From assembly GCF_028583425.1 (NCBI RefSeq), contig NC_072795.1:9261001-9325000 (forward strand): a stretch of 64,000 nucleotides of DNA. The letters run 5' to 3'. Source of the stretch: Eublepharis macularius. Lineage: Eukaryota; Chordata; Lepidosauria; Squamata; Eublepharidae. How positions within the stretch are numbered: the stretch's first letter is position 1; each line of letters begins with the position of its first letter. The translations under genes and the position numbers were made by a program. Below the pieces are notes generated by a model. That model was not told the DNA's origin and made no database searches. It saw only the letters and a program-made list of their open reading frames with translations. Shown here one piece after another: positions 22,340-33,244 of this stretch.

Positions 22340-23178
22340 ATATATGGGATGAGAAATGCCAGATGTTCAAGCTGGATTCACAAAAGGAAGTGGCACTAGA
22401 AATCGCAATGCAAATTTACAATGGCTAATGGAACATACCAGGGAATTTCAGAAGAAAATCAGCCTATGTTTTATAGATTACGGCAAAGCTTTTGACTGTG
22501 TAGGCCATGAAAAGCTATGGAGAGTCTTAAAAGAAATGGTGCTTCAACATCTGATTGTTTTGATGCTCAACCTGTCCTCTGGACAAGAGGCTACTGTTAG
22601 GATAGAATATGGGGAAACAGAATGGTTTCCAGTTGGCAAGGGTATCAGACAAGGATGCATATTATCTCCCTACCTGTTCAACCTCTATGCAGAGTACATC
22701 ATAAGGAAAGCTGGATTAGATCTAGAAGAAGGTGAAGTGAAAATTGGTGGGAGGAACATTCATAATTTGAGCTATGCAGATGATACCATATTACAAGCAG
22801 AAAATAGTGAAAACTTGAAGCGACTACTGATGAAGGTTCGAGGAGAAAGCGCCAAAGCAGGATTACAACTGAACATCAAGAAGACAAAAGTAATGACTAC
22901 CGAGGAATTACACAATTTTAAAGCTGACAATGAGGAAATGGCTCAATCATCTACCAACAGGGAGACTGCAACAAAGAAATCTGAAGAAGACTTGAGACTT
23001 GGAAGAACAGCTGTGAGGGAGCTAGATAACATCCTTAAAGATAAAGATGTCTCTCTGGGAACCAAGATCAAGATAATCCAAACTATGGTATTTCCCGTTG
23101 CCATGTAGGGATGTGAAAGTTGGACAGTGAAGAATGCTGACAGGAAGAAAATAGATTCATTTGAAATGTGGTGCTGAG
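22340..23178 (+). mobile_element. BovB-like (RTE) LINE reverse transcriptase, 5' half of a split copy
   Basis: The + strand frame at 22356-23107 encodes most of an RTE-clade reverse transcriptase: PDVQAGFTKGSGTR, FIDYGKAFDCVGHEKLW, GIRQGCILSPYLFNLYAEY and the catalytic YADD (NLSYADDTILQAE). It ends in a stop at 23106-23108, then continues in broken frame (ADRKKIDSFEMWC) to about 23178, where a Penelope-like insertion begins. The 3' half resumes at about 25118. Confidence 0.8.
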
Positions 23179-25117
23179 TTTGGGGAGGCTACAGTTCCAA
23201 TATGTCTACCCAACAAACTGCTAGTTTGGTTTTTTTCACCTACAGACCGGCTTTCTCAGGGGCAAAGTGCTATAAATATTATTAAAATACATTCAGTTAC
23301 AAGATTTGTCGAAAGCAGTTATCGCAAAAGCCATTTGAATTTTTCAGTTGCTCACAACAATACACCAATCATTTCTATCTCTGGACATGCTACTTGAATT
23401 TTTTGACGGTTGCTGCTTCCACAAAAAGGAGAAGCCAACACTCCCCTAATATACCCTTCAATTTAAAGGTACCATGCTGTAAAAGGCATTCCCTCTGATT
23501 TGCAATTAAATGTTACACTTAAAAGTTACAGTTTCATGCCATCAGGGCTTTTTTTCAGCAGGAACACGGTAGAACGGATTTCTGGCACCTCTTAAATATG
23601 GTCACATGGCCAGTGGCCCTGCCCCCTGATCTCCAGACAGAGGGGAGTTTAGATTGCCCTCTGCACCATTCTGCAGTGCGGAGGGCAATCTAAACTCCCC
23701 TCTGTCTGGAGATCAGGTGGCGTGGCCACCGGCCATGCAACCATTTTTGCCAAGGGCAATTTAAACTTTAAAAACTCCCCCCTTGTTCCAGCTGTCCCAA
23801 AGTGACATCATTGTGCAGTCTTGAGTTCCACCACTGAGTTCCACCACCTCCTTTCCCAGAAAAAAAGCCCTGCACGCCATCATATTAAACCAAAAACTCA
23901 ATTGGATGTACCCGCTCAAACAAAGCAGGATAGATTCCATTCCTCATTTAATCCTCTCGGGGACATCAATTTCAAGGTAAAATCCACCACGCCTCCTGCT
24001 TGAGTAACTGGCATGATTGGATCCTTCTTTCTCTATCTCGCACCACCTCCAGCACTGTGAACCTAAGATCTTTCTCAGTGTGTTTATATTGTAAAAAATG
24101 GGAAGCAAGGGGTGCTTACTCTACCTGATGACGAATTTTTAATTGATGTTCCTGTATCCAGATTCTAACAGTTTGTACTGCCTATGTAGATCTTCCCACA
24201 GGGGCACTCTATAAGGTATATAACCCCTGGTGTGCTGCAAGTAGAAAACTTTTTCATTGGTAAAGGTCTATTGGACTCCTTAACGGTGACACTACTTCCT
24301 GAAATTGTTAAATTACAGATGCTGCAATGACCACAGCTATGATGTCTCAAGGATCTGTCTCTTGAATTCTCTTGTACCTTCATGTCTGCATGTACCAAAA
24401 TGTCTCTTAGACTATTGGTACATCTGTATCCTATTCTAGGCGGATCTGCACACCACTGTAAGTGTGCAACTATATGCCAATACTGTCTAATGATATGAAA
24501 AATTCTCAAAGACAACAACATGTAATTCAGCGACCAATTGATAGGATTTTCTGTTTGCCTCTGTCTCACCATCAGTAACTCACTTCTATCCACTCGAGAC
24601 ACTCTAAGTTGAGCTTTCAATACTATCTGTGATGGATAATCTCTCACTAGCAGTTTGTCAGGCGGACATATTGGAACTGTAGCCTCCCCACGGAGCAGTG
24701 GAAGCAAGAATACAAATTACTGGCCAGTGAACTTGTTTATGAACGAACTCAGCTTTCCTGCTTTTACGAGAGGAGCACGGAACAGCAGAACAAGCAATTA
24801 GCCTTGTATTTGACATGGACTGCACCTTATGGATTGCTGGGATATACCTCAGATGAACTGAATGAATCGAATGTATTGCTATTCTTAAATGAATTATAAC
24901 TGTGTTGATTGTATGTAATTGTATAGTAATATTGTATTTATTTTGTAGTATTTATTTTGTAGTATAGACTAGTTTATAGGATATAATGCACCTTTGAAGC
25001 ACTGAGCACTTTAGAAACAGATGGACTAGTATAATATATCATTGACAATTGAGAGAGCGTCTGTGTTTGTGAGTTTGTGGTGCTCTCCTCGTGCCACACC
25101 TCTGCGTATAATAAATA
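23179..25117 (-). mobile_element. Penelope-like element remnant with GIY-YIG domain, inserted in BovB
   Basis: The - strand frame at 24165-24707 contains PPRIGYRCTNSLRDILVHA and PGVIYLIECPCGKIYIGSTN, the linker and GIY-YIG endonuclease start of Penelope-like elements. The segment at 23181-23225 (aggctacagttccaatatg) is the inverted copy of 24648-24692, as in inverted pseudo-LTRs. A hAT MITE (23543-23872) sits inside. The right portion (24720-25117) is AT-rich and unrecognised. Confidence 0.65.
23543..23872. mobile_element. hAT-like MITE (CAGGGCTTTTTTTC family), 330 bp
   Basis: Ends CAGGGCTTTTTTTC / GAAAAAAAGCCCTG with 8-bp duplications catgccat / cacgccat (23535-23542, 23873-23880). It has an internal inverted repeat around 23626-23725 (ctccagacagaggggagttt). 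Confidence 0.85.
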
Positions 25118-25432
25118 CAATGGACAGCCAAAAAGCACTAGATCAAATCAAGCCTGAATTCTCCCTAGAAGCTAAAATGACAAAATTGAGGCTATCGTAC
25201 TTTGGTCTCATCACGAGAAGACCAGATTTTCTGGAAAAGTCAATAATGCTGTGAAAAGTGGAAGGCAATAGGAAAAGAGGAAGACCTAAAACGAGATGGA
25301 TTGACTCAATAAAAGAAGCTAAGTCTTCCAGTTAGCAGGATCTGAGCAAATCTGTTAATGATAGTACCTTTAGGAGGTCTTTCATTTATAGGGTTGCCCT
25401 AGGTTAGAGGCGACTTGATGGCACATAACACA
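25118..25432 (+). mobile_element. BovB-like (RTE) LINE, 3' half of the split copy
   Basis: Resumes collinearly after the Penelope-like insertion: [20 protein letters not shown], then FGLITRRPDFLEKS. The non-coding 3' end is ggttagaggcgacttgatgg followed by cacataacac. Confidence 0.75.
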
Positions 25433-25504
25433 GAGTTTTAGATTGTCTTTTTATCCCATGGTGGAGAAACAGTTGTTTGGGGGCAACAGAAATGGAGTCA
25501 TGAA

Positions 25505-25920
25505 TAGAGATGGGCACGATCTGCATTACGATCGAAAAAAAACCACGGTAATGGCGATTGCGCGATCGGGACCCGGTGGATCGTGCTCAGGCATGGCCAA
25601 CGATCCAGCGGTCGGGAGGGGGGCTGGATCGGGGCTTGATCAGGGCGATCGTGCTCAGATCAGGAAGCCAGAGACTCAGGCGCCAGCAATCTATTCCCCT
25701 GGCAACGGAGCCAGGGGAATGCCTGAGCTGTTTGCCCTCCTTCTGTCGCCCTGGAAACCCGAATGGAAGCCCAGCTTTCCTTGATCAGCAGGGCTTCCTT
25801 CCAACCATGGAGCAGCAAAGCAGTCACCAGCTGGGAGAAGACACCCAAGGGAGAATTTCCTAGCACCACCCCTTGGGAGGTGAAGTCCCAACAAGCATCC
25901 AGGGCTGAACGACTGCCCCA
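25505..25920. mobile_element. One-ended TAGAGATGGGCACGA element fragment
   Basis: Starts TAGAGATGGGCACGATC like the hAT-like MITE family. The interior is gatcg-rich and I find no matching right end. The overlapping open frames on both strands here are not convincing genes. Right limit is a guess. Confidence 0.35.
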
Positions 25921-26860
25921 CTAGGCATGGATACTAAGATTAATAACAGCCCTATGTACAAGGTGACTGCTATCAGAACGATCCCTCATGTCAGCATCGC
26001 AGGAGGCGTAACCTGCAGCCCAAGCTGCTAGGTCAGCCAATGTGCTTTTTATATTATCCATGTACTGAAAAAAGGAAGGGGTAGCCAGAGGGGCATTGAG
26101 CCCATTAAGGCCTAACCTTTGCTTCTTTGCCATGGCATAGCGACTAAAGCGAAAGTTATGTGCAGACTGACAACCTACCCACCATATTGCACAGCTGTAG
26201 ATACGTCTGGGGCCATGAAGGCCACCGTCCTAACTAGCGCAGGCCCTAAGATGAGCTAGTCTGGGTTCTGCCTGAGTGTAAAGCACCAAAGGCATAGAAG
26301 CTATTTGGCTTCGATTGCCCAATCTGAGATGCTCTCCCCGCCTTCATGGCCTTCAAGTGTCAGGGGCATGGAGGCAGGCCCGGTGGGAAGCTGGGTGATG
26401 ATCCCAATAACAGCAGACTGAAGTGGGGACCTGTCTCTAACCCCCAAGTGAAGCCATAGTTGCTCCATCACAGGCTTAGGTTTTGCAAGGGTATGGGGGA
26501 GTATTTGGCACTGTCGGGTGAGTTAATTTTCCATCTTCTTTAATGGGGTTACCCTTTTGGAAGGAGGACCTACTCTTAGAAGTGGAGTTCCAGGTTTCTG
26601 CTGATGCTTCTGGGTTTCTCAATCTTAGTGGTAGTTTGTTGTGGTAAGGTAGCTGGTCTGCTGTCTTGTACGCTATTGGGTGACAACTTAGGTGGTAGTC
26701 CGGGTCCTCGAGACACTTTTTTCCTAGACATTTCTTCCCCTTAATGGAATTATGATACTAATCAGGCCATTTCTGCTCCTGTGCCACAGTTGAAGTGGCA
26801 GGAGTGGAGGTTCACCTGGGTAGCCTCGCAGTTAAGGCAGGCCCCTTGCCTACAGACCTA
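25921..26860. other. Intergenic, unclassified (possible left part of a retroelement)
   Basis: No recognisable domain. A - strand frame of 70 codons at 25921-26133 has no identifiable family. It may belong to the direct-repeat element to its right. Confidence 0.3.
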
Positions 26861-26864
26861 CACA

Positions 26865-27300
26865 GACTTGCTGGGCTGGGGCAGGTAGTGGCCAGATGGC
26901 TCTAGGGAGGGGGTGGTCCTCTGCCTCATGCTGTCCCACAGGGTATGCCCCCCCTTTTAGTACAGGCTCACACAGACTTACAGAGCCCAGGCAATTAGTG
27001 ACCTGATGACTTGAGGGGAGATGTGGTCCTCCACCTCACATTCTGGTCATTCACCTGGGGGCAATTACCTTGGCTTGCAGGGCATGGCCCTTTCCTTACA
27101 GGCTCACACAGGCTTGCAGTGCCCAGGCAAGTAGTGGCCTGATGGTTTGAGGGGAGGTGCAGACCTCTGCCTCACGTTCTAATCATTCGCCATGCGGTGT
27201 TGACCTTGGCTTACAGGACATTACCTCTTTCCTTTCAGGCTCACACAGGCTTGCAGTGGCCAGGCAAGTAGTGGCCTGATGGTTTGAGGGGAGGTGCAAG
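26865..27300. repeat. Tandem repeat, about 135-bp unit, about 3-4 copies
   Basis: Units carry cacacaggcttgcagtgccc, aggcaagtagtggcctgatg and tttgaggggaggtgcagac, at about 26868, 26971, 27104 and 27242. The last two are the most similar. Confidence 0.7.
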
Positions 27301-28307
27301 GGGAACCATTTGCCTGGCTGCCAGCTACAGCCATGCTTTATGGCTCACCCCCGCGGCAGTAGGGGCTCACCCAGACAGGTCAAGGCGCAAGTCATGGGTG
27401 ACCCCAGGGCTTGACCTGTACTGCTAGTTAACTAGATCCCTTTGCATATTGACAGTTTATGTTGTAATGAATAAAGTGACCCAATTTTATACCCAAGCTT
27501 TGTGTCTGCATTTTATTTCGACTGGGGGAGGGAATTTGGCCCTCCCAGCCTGCAGCACCACAGCTTGGACAGGAGCCATGTTTGCAGCCCCGGAAGAAGG
27601 AAAGGCAGCTGGGTTTTTTCCCAGGAATCCGGGAGCTTTGCTGGGAAGGCAGGGCCAAAGGCATAATAGACTGCTCCATCCTTCCCCAGCACATGGTAGT
27701 CTTTGTTGCTTGGCCCACCCACCCTCCCTTTAGCAATGCAGGATTATCTGGTTGCTATTTATCAGGGCCAGGTAAGAATTCTTCCCCTCTCCCAACTGGC
27801 ATAAGGGGAGATGTTTTTTGCCTACCTTGCACTGAGGGATGAAGTCGTGGTAATTGGTACGGTGGAGTTGTAAATGCTTGGCCACTGCAGGTTACAATGG
27901 GAAAATGAGTTGGCCAGTGACCCCCTTGGCATATCCCCATTGGTGGGGAAATGGGGTCTGTCAGGAGCGACTGGACGGCTGTACGGTAGCCAGCTGTGAG
28001 GGCAGACTGCCGCATGGCTCCCCTGTACAAGTAAGGCCCTCCTGCTGTACGGTGAGGTGCTGGAGGCTTGGAGGAAGAACCATTTTCCTGGCTGCCGAGT
28101 ATAGCCATACTTTTGTACGGCTCACCTCTGGGGAAGTGGGGGCTTGCCCAGACAGGTCAACATGGAGGTCATGCGTGACCCCAGGGCTTGACCTGTAGTT
28201 AGCTAGATCCCTTGCCGTATTGACAGTTTATGTTCTAATTAATAAAGTGGCCCAATTTTATACCCAAGATTTGTGTCTGCCTTTTATTTCGACTGGGGGG
28301 GGGGGCG
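27296..28307. mobile_element. Direct-repeat-bounded retroelement remnant (DIRS/LTR-like)
   Basis: Two direct repeats of about 240 bp (27296-27536 and 28068-28307), 772 bp apart. Both contain gtgaccccagggcttgacct, attgacagtttatgtt, AATAAAG and ttttatttcgactgggg. A 150-bp piece between them (27857-28010) recurs inverted at 28640-28797. Split direct repeats plus inverted pieces recall DIRS/Ngaro elements, but no tyrosine recombinase is visible. A truncated LTR element is the alternative. Confidence 0.4.
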
Positions 28308-28639
28308 CAATGAGCATTGGGACCAACATTTGTTCTCATTACATTCTCTTTGCAACCTGGAATGAAGCAAAAGCTACTTTTAGCTTCAGGTAAACACCCT
28401 TAGATGGACTGATCTGGAATAAGAGAAACAAAATGAGAAATAGTAGTCCTAGTGTGAACCCTGATGCCGTGAGAAGCAAAGCAGCAGAGAACAGAATCCA
28501 AAAGGGACTTAAATTTTATCCCTGTCCGGCGTTGCTTTCTACGCTTTAAACAACAAATGTAAAACTCAATTAGGATGCAATGGTCTGATAACATTTACTT
28601 GACTTCAAAGAGGAATAATGTATTGGGACCTCTGTGGGG

Positions 28640-28797
28640 AGTTGTGGATTAGCTGGCTACCATCCAGCCGTCCAGTCGCTCCTGACAGACCCCATTTCCC
28701 CACCAATGGGGATATGCCAAGGGGGTCACTGGCCAACTCATTTTCCCATTGTAACCTGCAGTGGCCAAGCATTTACAACTCTACCGTACCAATTGTT
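28640..28797. repeat. Inverted copy of 27857-28010
   Basis: The stretch ccgtccagtcgctcctgaca...gcatttacaactctaccgta is the reverse complement of the segment inside the direct-repeat element. Confidence 0.85.
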
Positions 28798-28869
28798 TAG
28801 GGTTTCCCAGTTTCAATCCCTAGCTTCTCTAGTTTTTTTAAAAAAGCACTTCATAATAGGTGAAATGAA

Positions 28870-28990
28870 GATAGTTTCAGGTGGGTAGCCGTGTTGGTCT
28901 GTAGTAGAAGAGAAAGATTCAGGTCCCATAGCACCTTAGAGACCAACTAGATTTCCAGTTTTCAAGAGTCAATGATCTTATCCTCAGTTC
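28870..28990. repeat. Fragment of the 'agccgtgttggtctgtagtag' interspersed repeat
   Basis: ggtagccgtgttggtctgta followed by tagcaccttagagaccaact; same family as the inner element at 5405-5760. Confidence 0.6.
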
Positions 28991-29224
28991 CTGGATCTAC
29001 AACCAATCAGATCGGATGTTGCTGACCTTGATAGAGAGAGATTCTGACTCAGTTAGACTCACATATGTTTAAGATGTTTATGTACAATTAATTCTAAGAA
29101 CAGTGATGGAAATTAGCACTTACCCACAGCCTTGAATTTATCACATGTCAGGAAGAAAATTCAATCCCAATAAGGCATTCAATGAATCTATTACCAACAG
29201 GAAGGGTATATATCAAAAGTGGCT

Positions 29225-30590
29225 AAGAAAATTTTAACATTCCTCACAAACTGATTTTCTTCTGAAATTCTCCATTTCTCCACAGTCAATTTGGAATATC
29301 ATCTCTAGTGCTTTTTTTCTTTTCTGAATCCAGCTTGAACACCTGATATTTCTTGTTCCATATATGGTAACAGTCTTTGTTATAGAATCTTGAGCATCAC
29401 TTTGCTTACATGGGAAATTAATGCAATGGCCTGATAGCTGCTTCAATCTTTGGCATCTCCTTTTTGGTAATTGAAATGTAGATTCGGCATTTCCTGTTGG
29501 TGGGCCATTGTTTTGTTTTCCATATTTGTTGACATATTTTTGTTAAGATTTTGATGGACTCAGTTTCTGTAGCTTGAAATAGCTCTACTGGTATACTATC
29601 TAACCATGGTGATTTGTTTCTCCTTTGAGTGCTGCTTTCATTTCATTTTCTGACATTGAAGCTTTTTGTCAAAAGATTCTTTGAAGGAATTTGTCATCCT
29701 TTCATCTCTTCTCTATAGTTCTTCAGTGTATTGTTTCCATGTTTTCTTTATTTTGTCCTGATTGGATACCGTCTTTCTGTGTTGATCTTTTATCCCTAGA
29801 TGTGGTTTGAATTTCCCCTTGATTTCCTTGTTGTTCATTTCTATTTCTTTGCACTGGTTGTTATAATAGTTCCCTTTGTTCCTGCATGCAAGTAAGGGAA
29901 AAGTTCATTTAGAACTCTGATTCTATTTCTGTCACTTTTTACTTTTGCTTCTGAGATATTTTTTGCAATTTTAAGTTTTGTCAGATATCCAGTGAGGCTT
30001 TCCTTTCCTTTTAGCTAAAGGAATAGTCTTTGCACATTCTTCCTTTGATGATATCTCTGGTTTCAGCTAAAAGTTCTTCTAGTTTATAATCAGTAATGCA
30101 AATCTGTACTTCAGGAATGTTATTTAGATTGTATTTTGGCACTAGTATTCTTTTAGGATATCTCTTCAGCTGTATTTTAATTTTTTGATATTAACAATTT
30201 ATGGTCTATACCACAATCAGCTCCTGATCTTATTTTAGCAGAGAGAAGAGAGCTTCTCCATCTTCTGCTTTTGATTATGTAATCTCTTTGGTGTCTGTAT
30301 TGGCCACTTACACAATCATGTCCTCTTACACAATCATCTATTAGGTTGCCCAAAGCATGTACTTAGGTTGCCTGGAGCATGGGTTTGCAATGAACAAGTT
30401 GTTGGCATCACAGATTTCTATGAATTGCTTTCCAGCCTCATTTTGTAATCCCAGTCAAAATTTTCTGACAATGTTTGATTCTCCTTGAAAGTTTCATTCT
30501 CCTTAAACTTGAATGATTAGGTTGATAGGCCTTCCATGAAGTTTGAGCGACATAATTCGGTGAGACTTTGTGTTATAGCTGTTGATTATG
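29225..30590 (-). mobile_element. BovB-like (RTE) LINE, internal fragment
   Basis: Read on the - strand it carries pieces of the RTE reverse transcriptase N-terminal half (an IKVKLLSGHCINFP-type diverged linker, then peqeiSGVQAG-like sequence near 29340) and upstream endonuclease-linker sequence. All frames are heavily broken. Identified mainly by similarity to the other BovB-like copies here. Confidence 0.6.
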
Positions 30591-30616
30591 AACCTTCACC
30601 AACACATACACTAACA

Positions 30617-31051
30617 CAGGGGTCATTTCATAGAAAAATAGCTGGAGGAACTCATTAGCATAACTCATTCGCATATGCCACGCTCCTTGACATCACTGGA
30701 AATGTGTCATTAGCATAACTAATTTGCAGATGCCGCACCCCCTGACATCACCTATCCAGGCTGTTTTGGACACAATCCTGGCCATTCAGGGCCGAAATTG
30801 GGCCCAAAATGGCAAAAGGGGGCTGAAAATGGCCAAAAAGGGGCCCAAAATGGTCAGGATCGGGCTGCTGCTGAGTGGGAGAGTGATCCACCACCCATTG
30901 GAGGCTTGATCTGGGCCATTTTGGCCCCAATCCAGGCCAAAATGGGCCCAAAGTGGCCAAGAGTCAGGTGGGTGGGGCCACCTGACATGTGACCTCTTTG
31001 GGGAACTAGTGGAACTGTGTTCCTGCATGTTCCCTCTCAAAATGAGCCCTG
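30617..31051. mobile_element. hAT-like MITE (CAGGGGTCATTT family), 435 bp
   Basis: Ends CAGGGGTCATTTC / AAAATGAGCCCTG with perfect 8-bp duplications cactaaca (30609-30616, 31052-31059). The interior has repeated attagcataact and an aaaatgggccc / gggcccaaaatgg segment that folds back on itself. A second copy is at 49124-49565. Confidence 0.88.
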
Positions 31052-31169
31052 CACTAACACATTTAGAAGCATCTAAAACACCACTACCAATTGGAAATCT
31101 GTAGTGTCTTGTTGGCTATGACTGTGTTTGATTCATAACTATTTATGATATGGAATGTGCACAAGTGAA

Positions 31170-31420
31170 TATTTTATGTATTTATTTATTTTATTTATAT
31201 TTCAATTTATATACCGCCTATCCCCAGGGACTCTGGATGGTGAACAGTTAAAATCGATAAAAACAAGAACTAAAATCAATATACAAACAATAAAACAAAT
31301 TAACAAAGTGCAGTGGTGGGGAGAACCCTCCCCCACCCCAAAGGTGGGACGCCGACATGGCACCGCCCCCTTCAATCACCGAATGCCTGGCGGAACAGCT
31401 CTGTCTTCCCTTTGTTTTGC
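31170..31420 (-). mobile_element. L2-type LINE 3' end
   Basis: The left end is a poly-T/ATTT tail, then ataccgcctatccccaggga. The right part contains cctggcggaacagctctgtc, matching the reverse of the L2 C-terminal coding motif. Confidence 0.65.
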
Positions 31421-31429
31421 TCTTTGTTG

Positions 31430-32190
31430 TAGTAATCTTTGTAGTGTCATTGTAGCCTCTGACCTACAGTGATCCTATGAAGGAAAGACCTCCAGAATGT
31501 TCTATCATTAACAAACTTGCTCAGATCCTGCAAACTGGAGGATATGGCTTCTTTTATTTAGTTAATCCGTGAGATTTTAGGTCTTCCTCTTTTCCTACTG
31601 CCTTTCAATTTTCCTAGCATTATTGACTTTTCCATAGAATCGTGTCTTCTCATGATGTGACCAATGTACAATAGCTTTAGTTTTGTCATTTTAGCTTCTA
31701 GGGAGAATTCAGGCTTGATTTGATCTAGTGCCCACTTATTTGTCTTTTGGCTGTCTATAGTATCTACAAAACTCTCTTCCAGTACCACATTTCAAATAAA
31801 TCGACTTTCTTCTTGTCAGCTTTCTTCACTGTCCAACTTTCACATCCATACATAGTAATGGGGAATACCATAGTTTATCTTGATTTTGATTCCCAGAGAG
31901 ACATCTTTATCTTTAAAGATTTTATCTAGCTCCCTCACAACTGCTCTTCCGAGTCTCAATCTTCTAATTTCTTGTAATATCTGTTTTGGTTGATGATTGA
32001 GCCAAGGAATAGAAAATCTTGAACAATTTCAATTTCCTCATTGTCAACTTAAAATTGTGTAATTCCTCAGTAGTTATTACTCTTGTTTTCTTGATGTTCA
32101 GGAGTAATCCTGCTTTGGTGCTTTCACCTTTAACCTTCATCTGTAGGTGTTTCAAATCTTCACTATTTTCTGTCAATAACTGATGGTTTA
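31430..32190 (-). mobile_element. BovB-like (RTE) LINE, 3' part
   Basis: - strand frames give [36 protein letters not shown] and LLLNIKKTRVITTEELHNF, the thumb-to-C-terminus of RTE reverse transcriptase, with frame breaks. Confidence 0.8.
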
Positions 32191-32816
32191 TTTAGTAGGA
32201 GTAAAACCCCGTTACTGAACTTGAGTGCTTGAGAGTGCTCTCAGGGCAGTGTGATAACTTTACTCCCGGGTGTATGCCTAGGAGCCCATTCCCACCCCTT
32301 CTCCCCCTCTGGCTAGGTGAGTAGTGGCAGGGGGCGAAGGTTGGGAGTGAGGGATCTACTGCCCCCTTACCTATGGACCTGGGATCCCAATGCTAAAGCA
32401 TTGCCTGAAATAAAATAAAAATTTTACCACAGGAAAGCTGATACTTCATAAGCAACCCTGTCTCTTACTACTTTGGGTTTGGGATACCCAGACAATAATA
32501 CTGCACCCTGTAGAGGTGTCACAGAAGAGAATTGTATTCCAAGGAGATAGTGGTGCCCTAAGTCTGTCCATCTTGCCTAAAGAGCCATCTTTGGCCTATA
32601 TATGCCTTGCATGTGTGCCTTACATTACACTAAATGTGCCTTATTAAGCTGTTTTATTTTCATCCTGGTGCAAGCTTAGACCTTGGCAGGTACGTTCCCC
32701 GTCCCAGGCATGGTGCAGAGGAGGAGGTATTCATCAGGCACCTGACCCAGGTGTAGGGGGGATTAAGATCTTGATTAATGCAGGACCATACATTCAGACC
32801 TTGAATGGGTGCCAGG
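32191..32816. other. Intergenic, nothing recognised
   Basis: No open frame or repeat with a known signature. Immediately left of the LTR retrotransposon; its last 5 bp (ccagg) are the flank of the 3' LTR. Confidence 0.5.
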
Positions 32817-33230
32817 TGTCAGACTGTGGCTAAATAAGGTACTCTCTGCAAGATTCCCTTTAGAAGCAAGAATAAGTCCAATGTCTGGCAAAGGAAGCTT
32901 TATTGCAGAAAAGGTCCATTATAGTCCACTGTCCTGAATAGGAGACTCAGGATGGTACATGATCATTGTTACCAATGAAGAGCAAGCATAGGATACAGAG
33001 TAACAATACCCATCTGGAACAGCCTCCCCCCACAGTTCTCAAAACAACATCTTGCAGTCCTGGGAAGCTGCTCTCCTTCAAGGCCAATGCCTGGTGGAAC
33101 GGTGTTAGACAAAACAGTCCTCTGGTGGGAATGCTGCCTGGGAACTGGTGCACCTGAGGAGAAAACACTTAAACACTAAAAGCATTAGAAAATGGAGTCA
33201 GTATAGTTAAGATATATACTGGACCTGACA
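32817..33230 (-). repeat. 3' LTR of the Ty3/Gypsy element
   Basis: 414 bp, TGTCAG...CTGACA on either strand. Appears base-for-base identical to 39289-39702 (constant offset 6472). Confidence 0.93.
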
Positions 33231-33244
33231 TTTCTGCCCCCCTT
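33231..33244 (-). promoter_or_regulatory. Polypurine tract (plus-strand primer)
   Basis: On the element strand the tract reads AAGGGGGGCAGAAA, directly against the first base of the 3' LTR and overlapping the last bases of the pol stop codon. Confidence 0.85.

Noticed and set aside
27428-28198. Overlapping 90-117 codon frames on both strands
   Set aside because: They lie in a direct-repeat element, have no recognisable family and no splice or promoter context.
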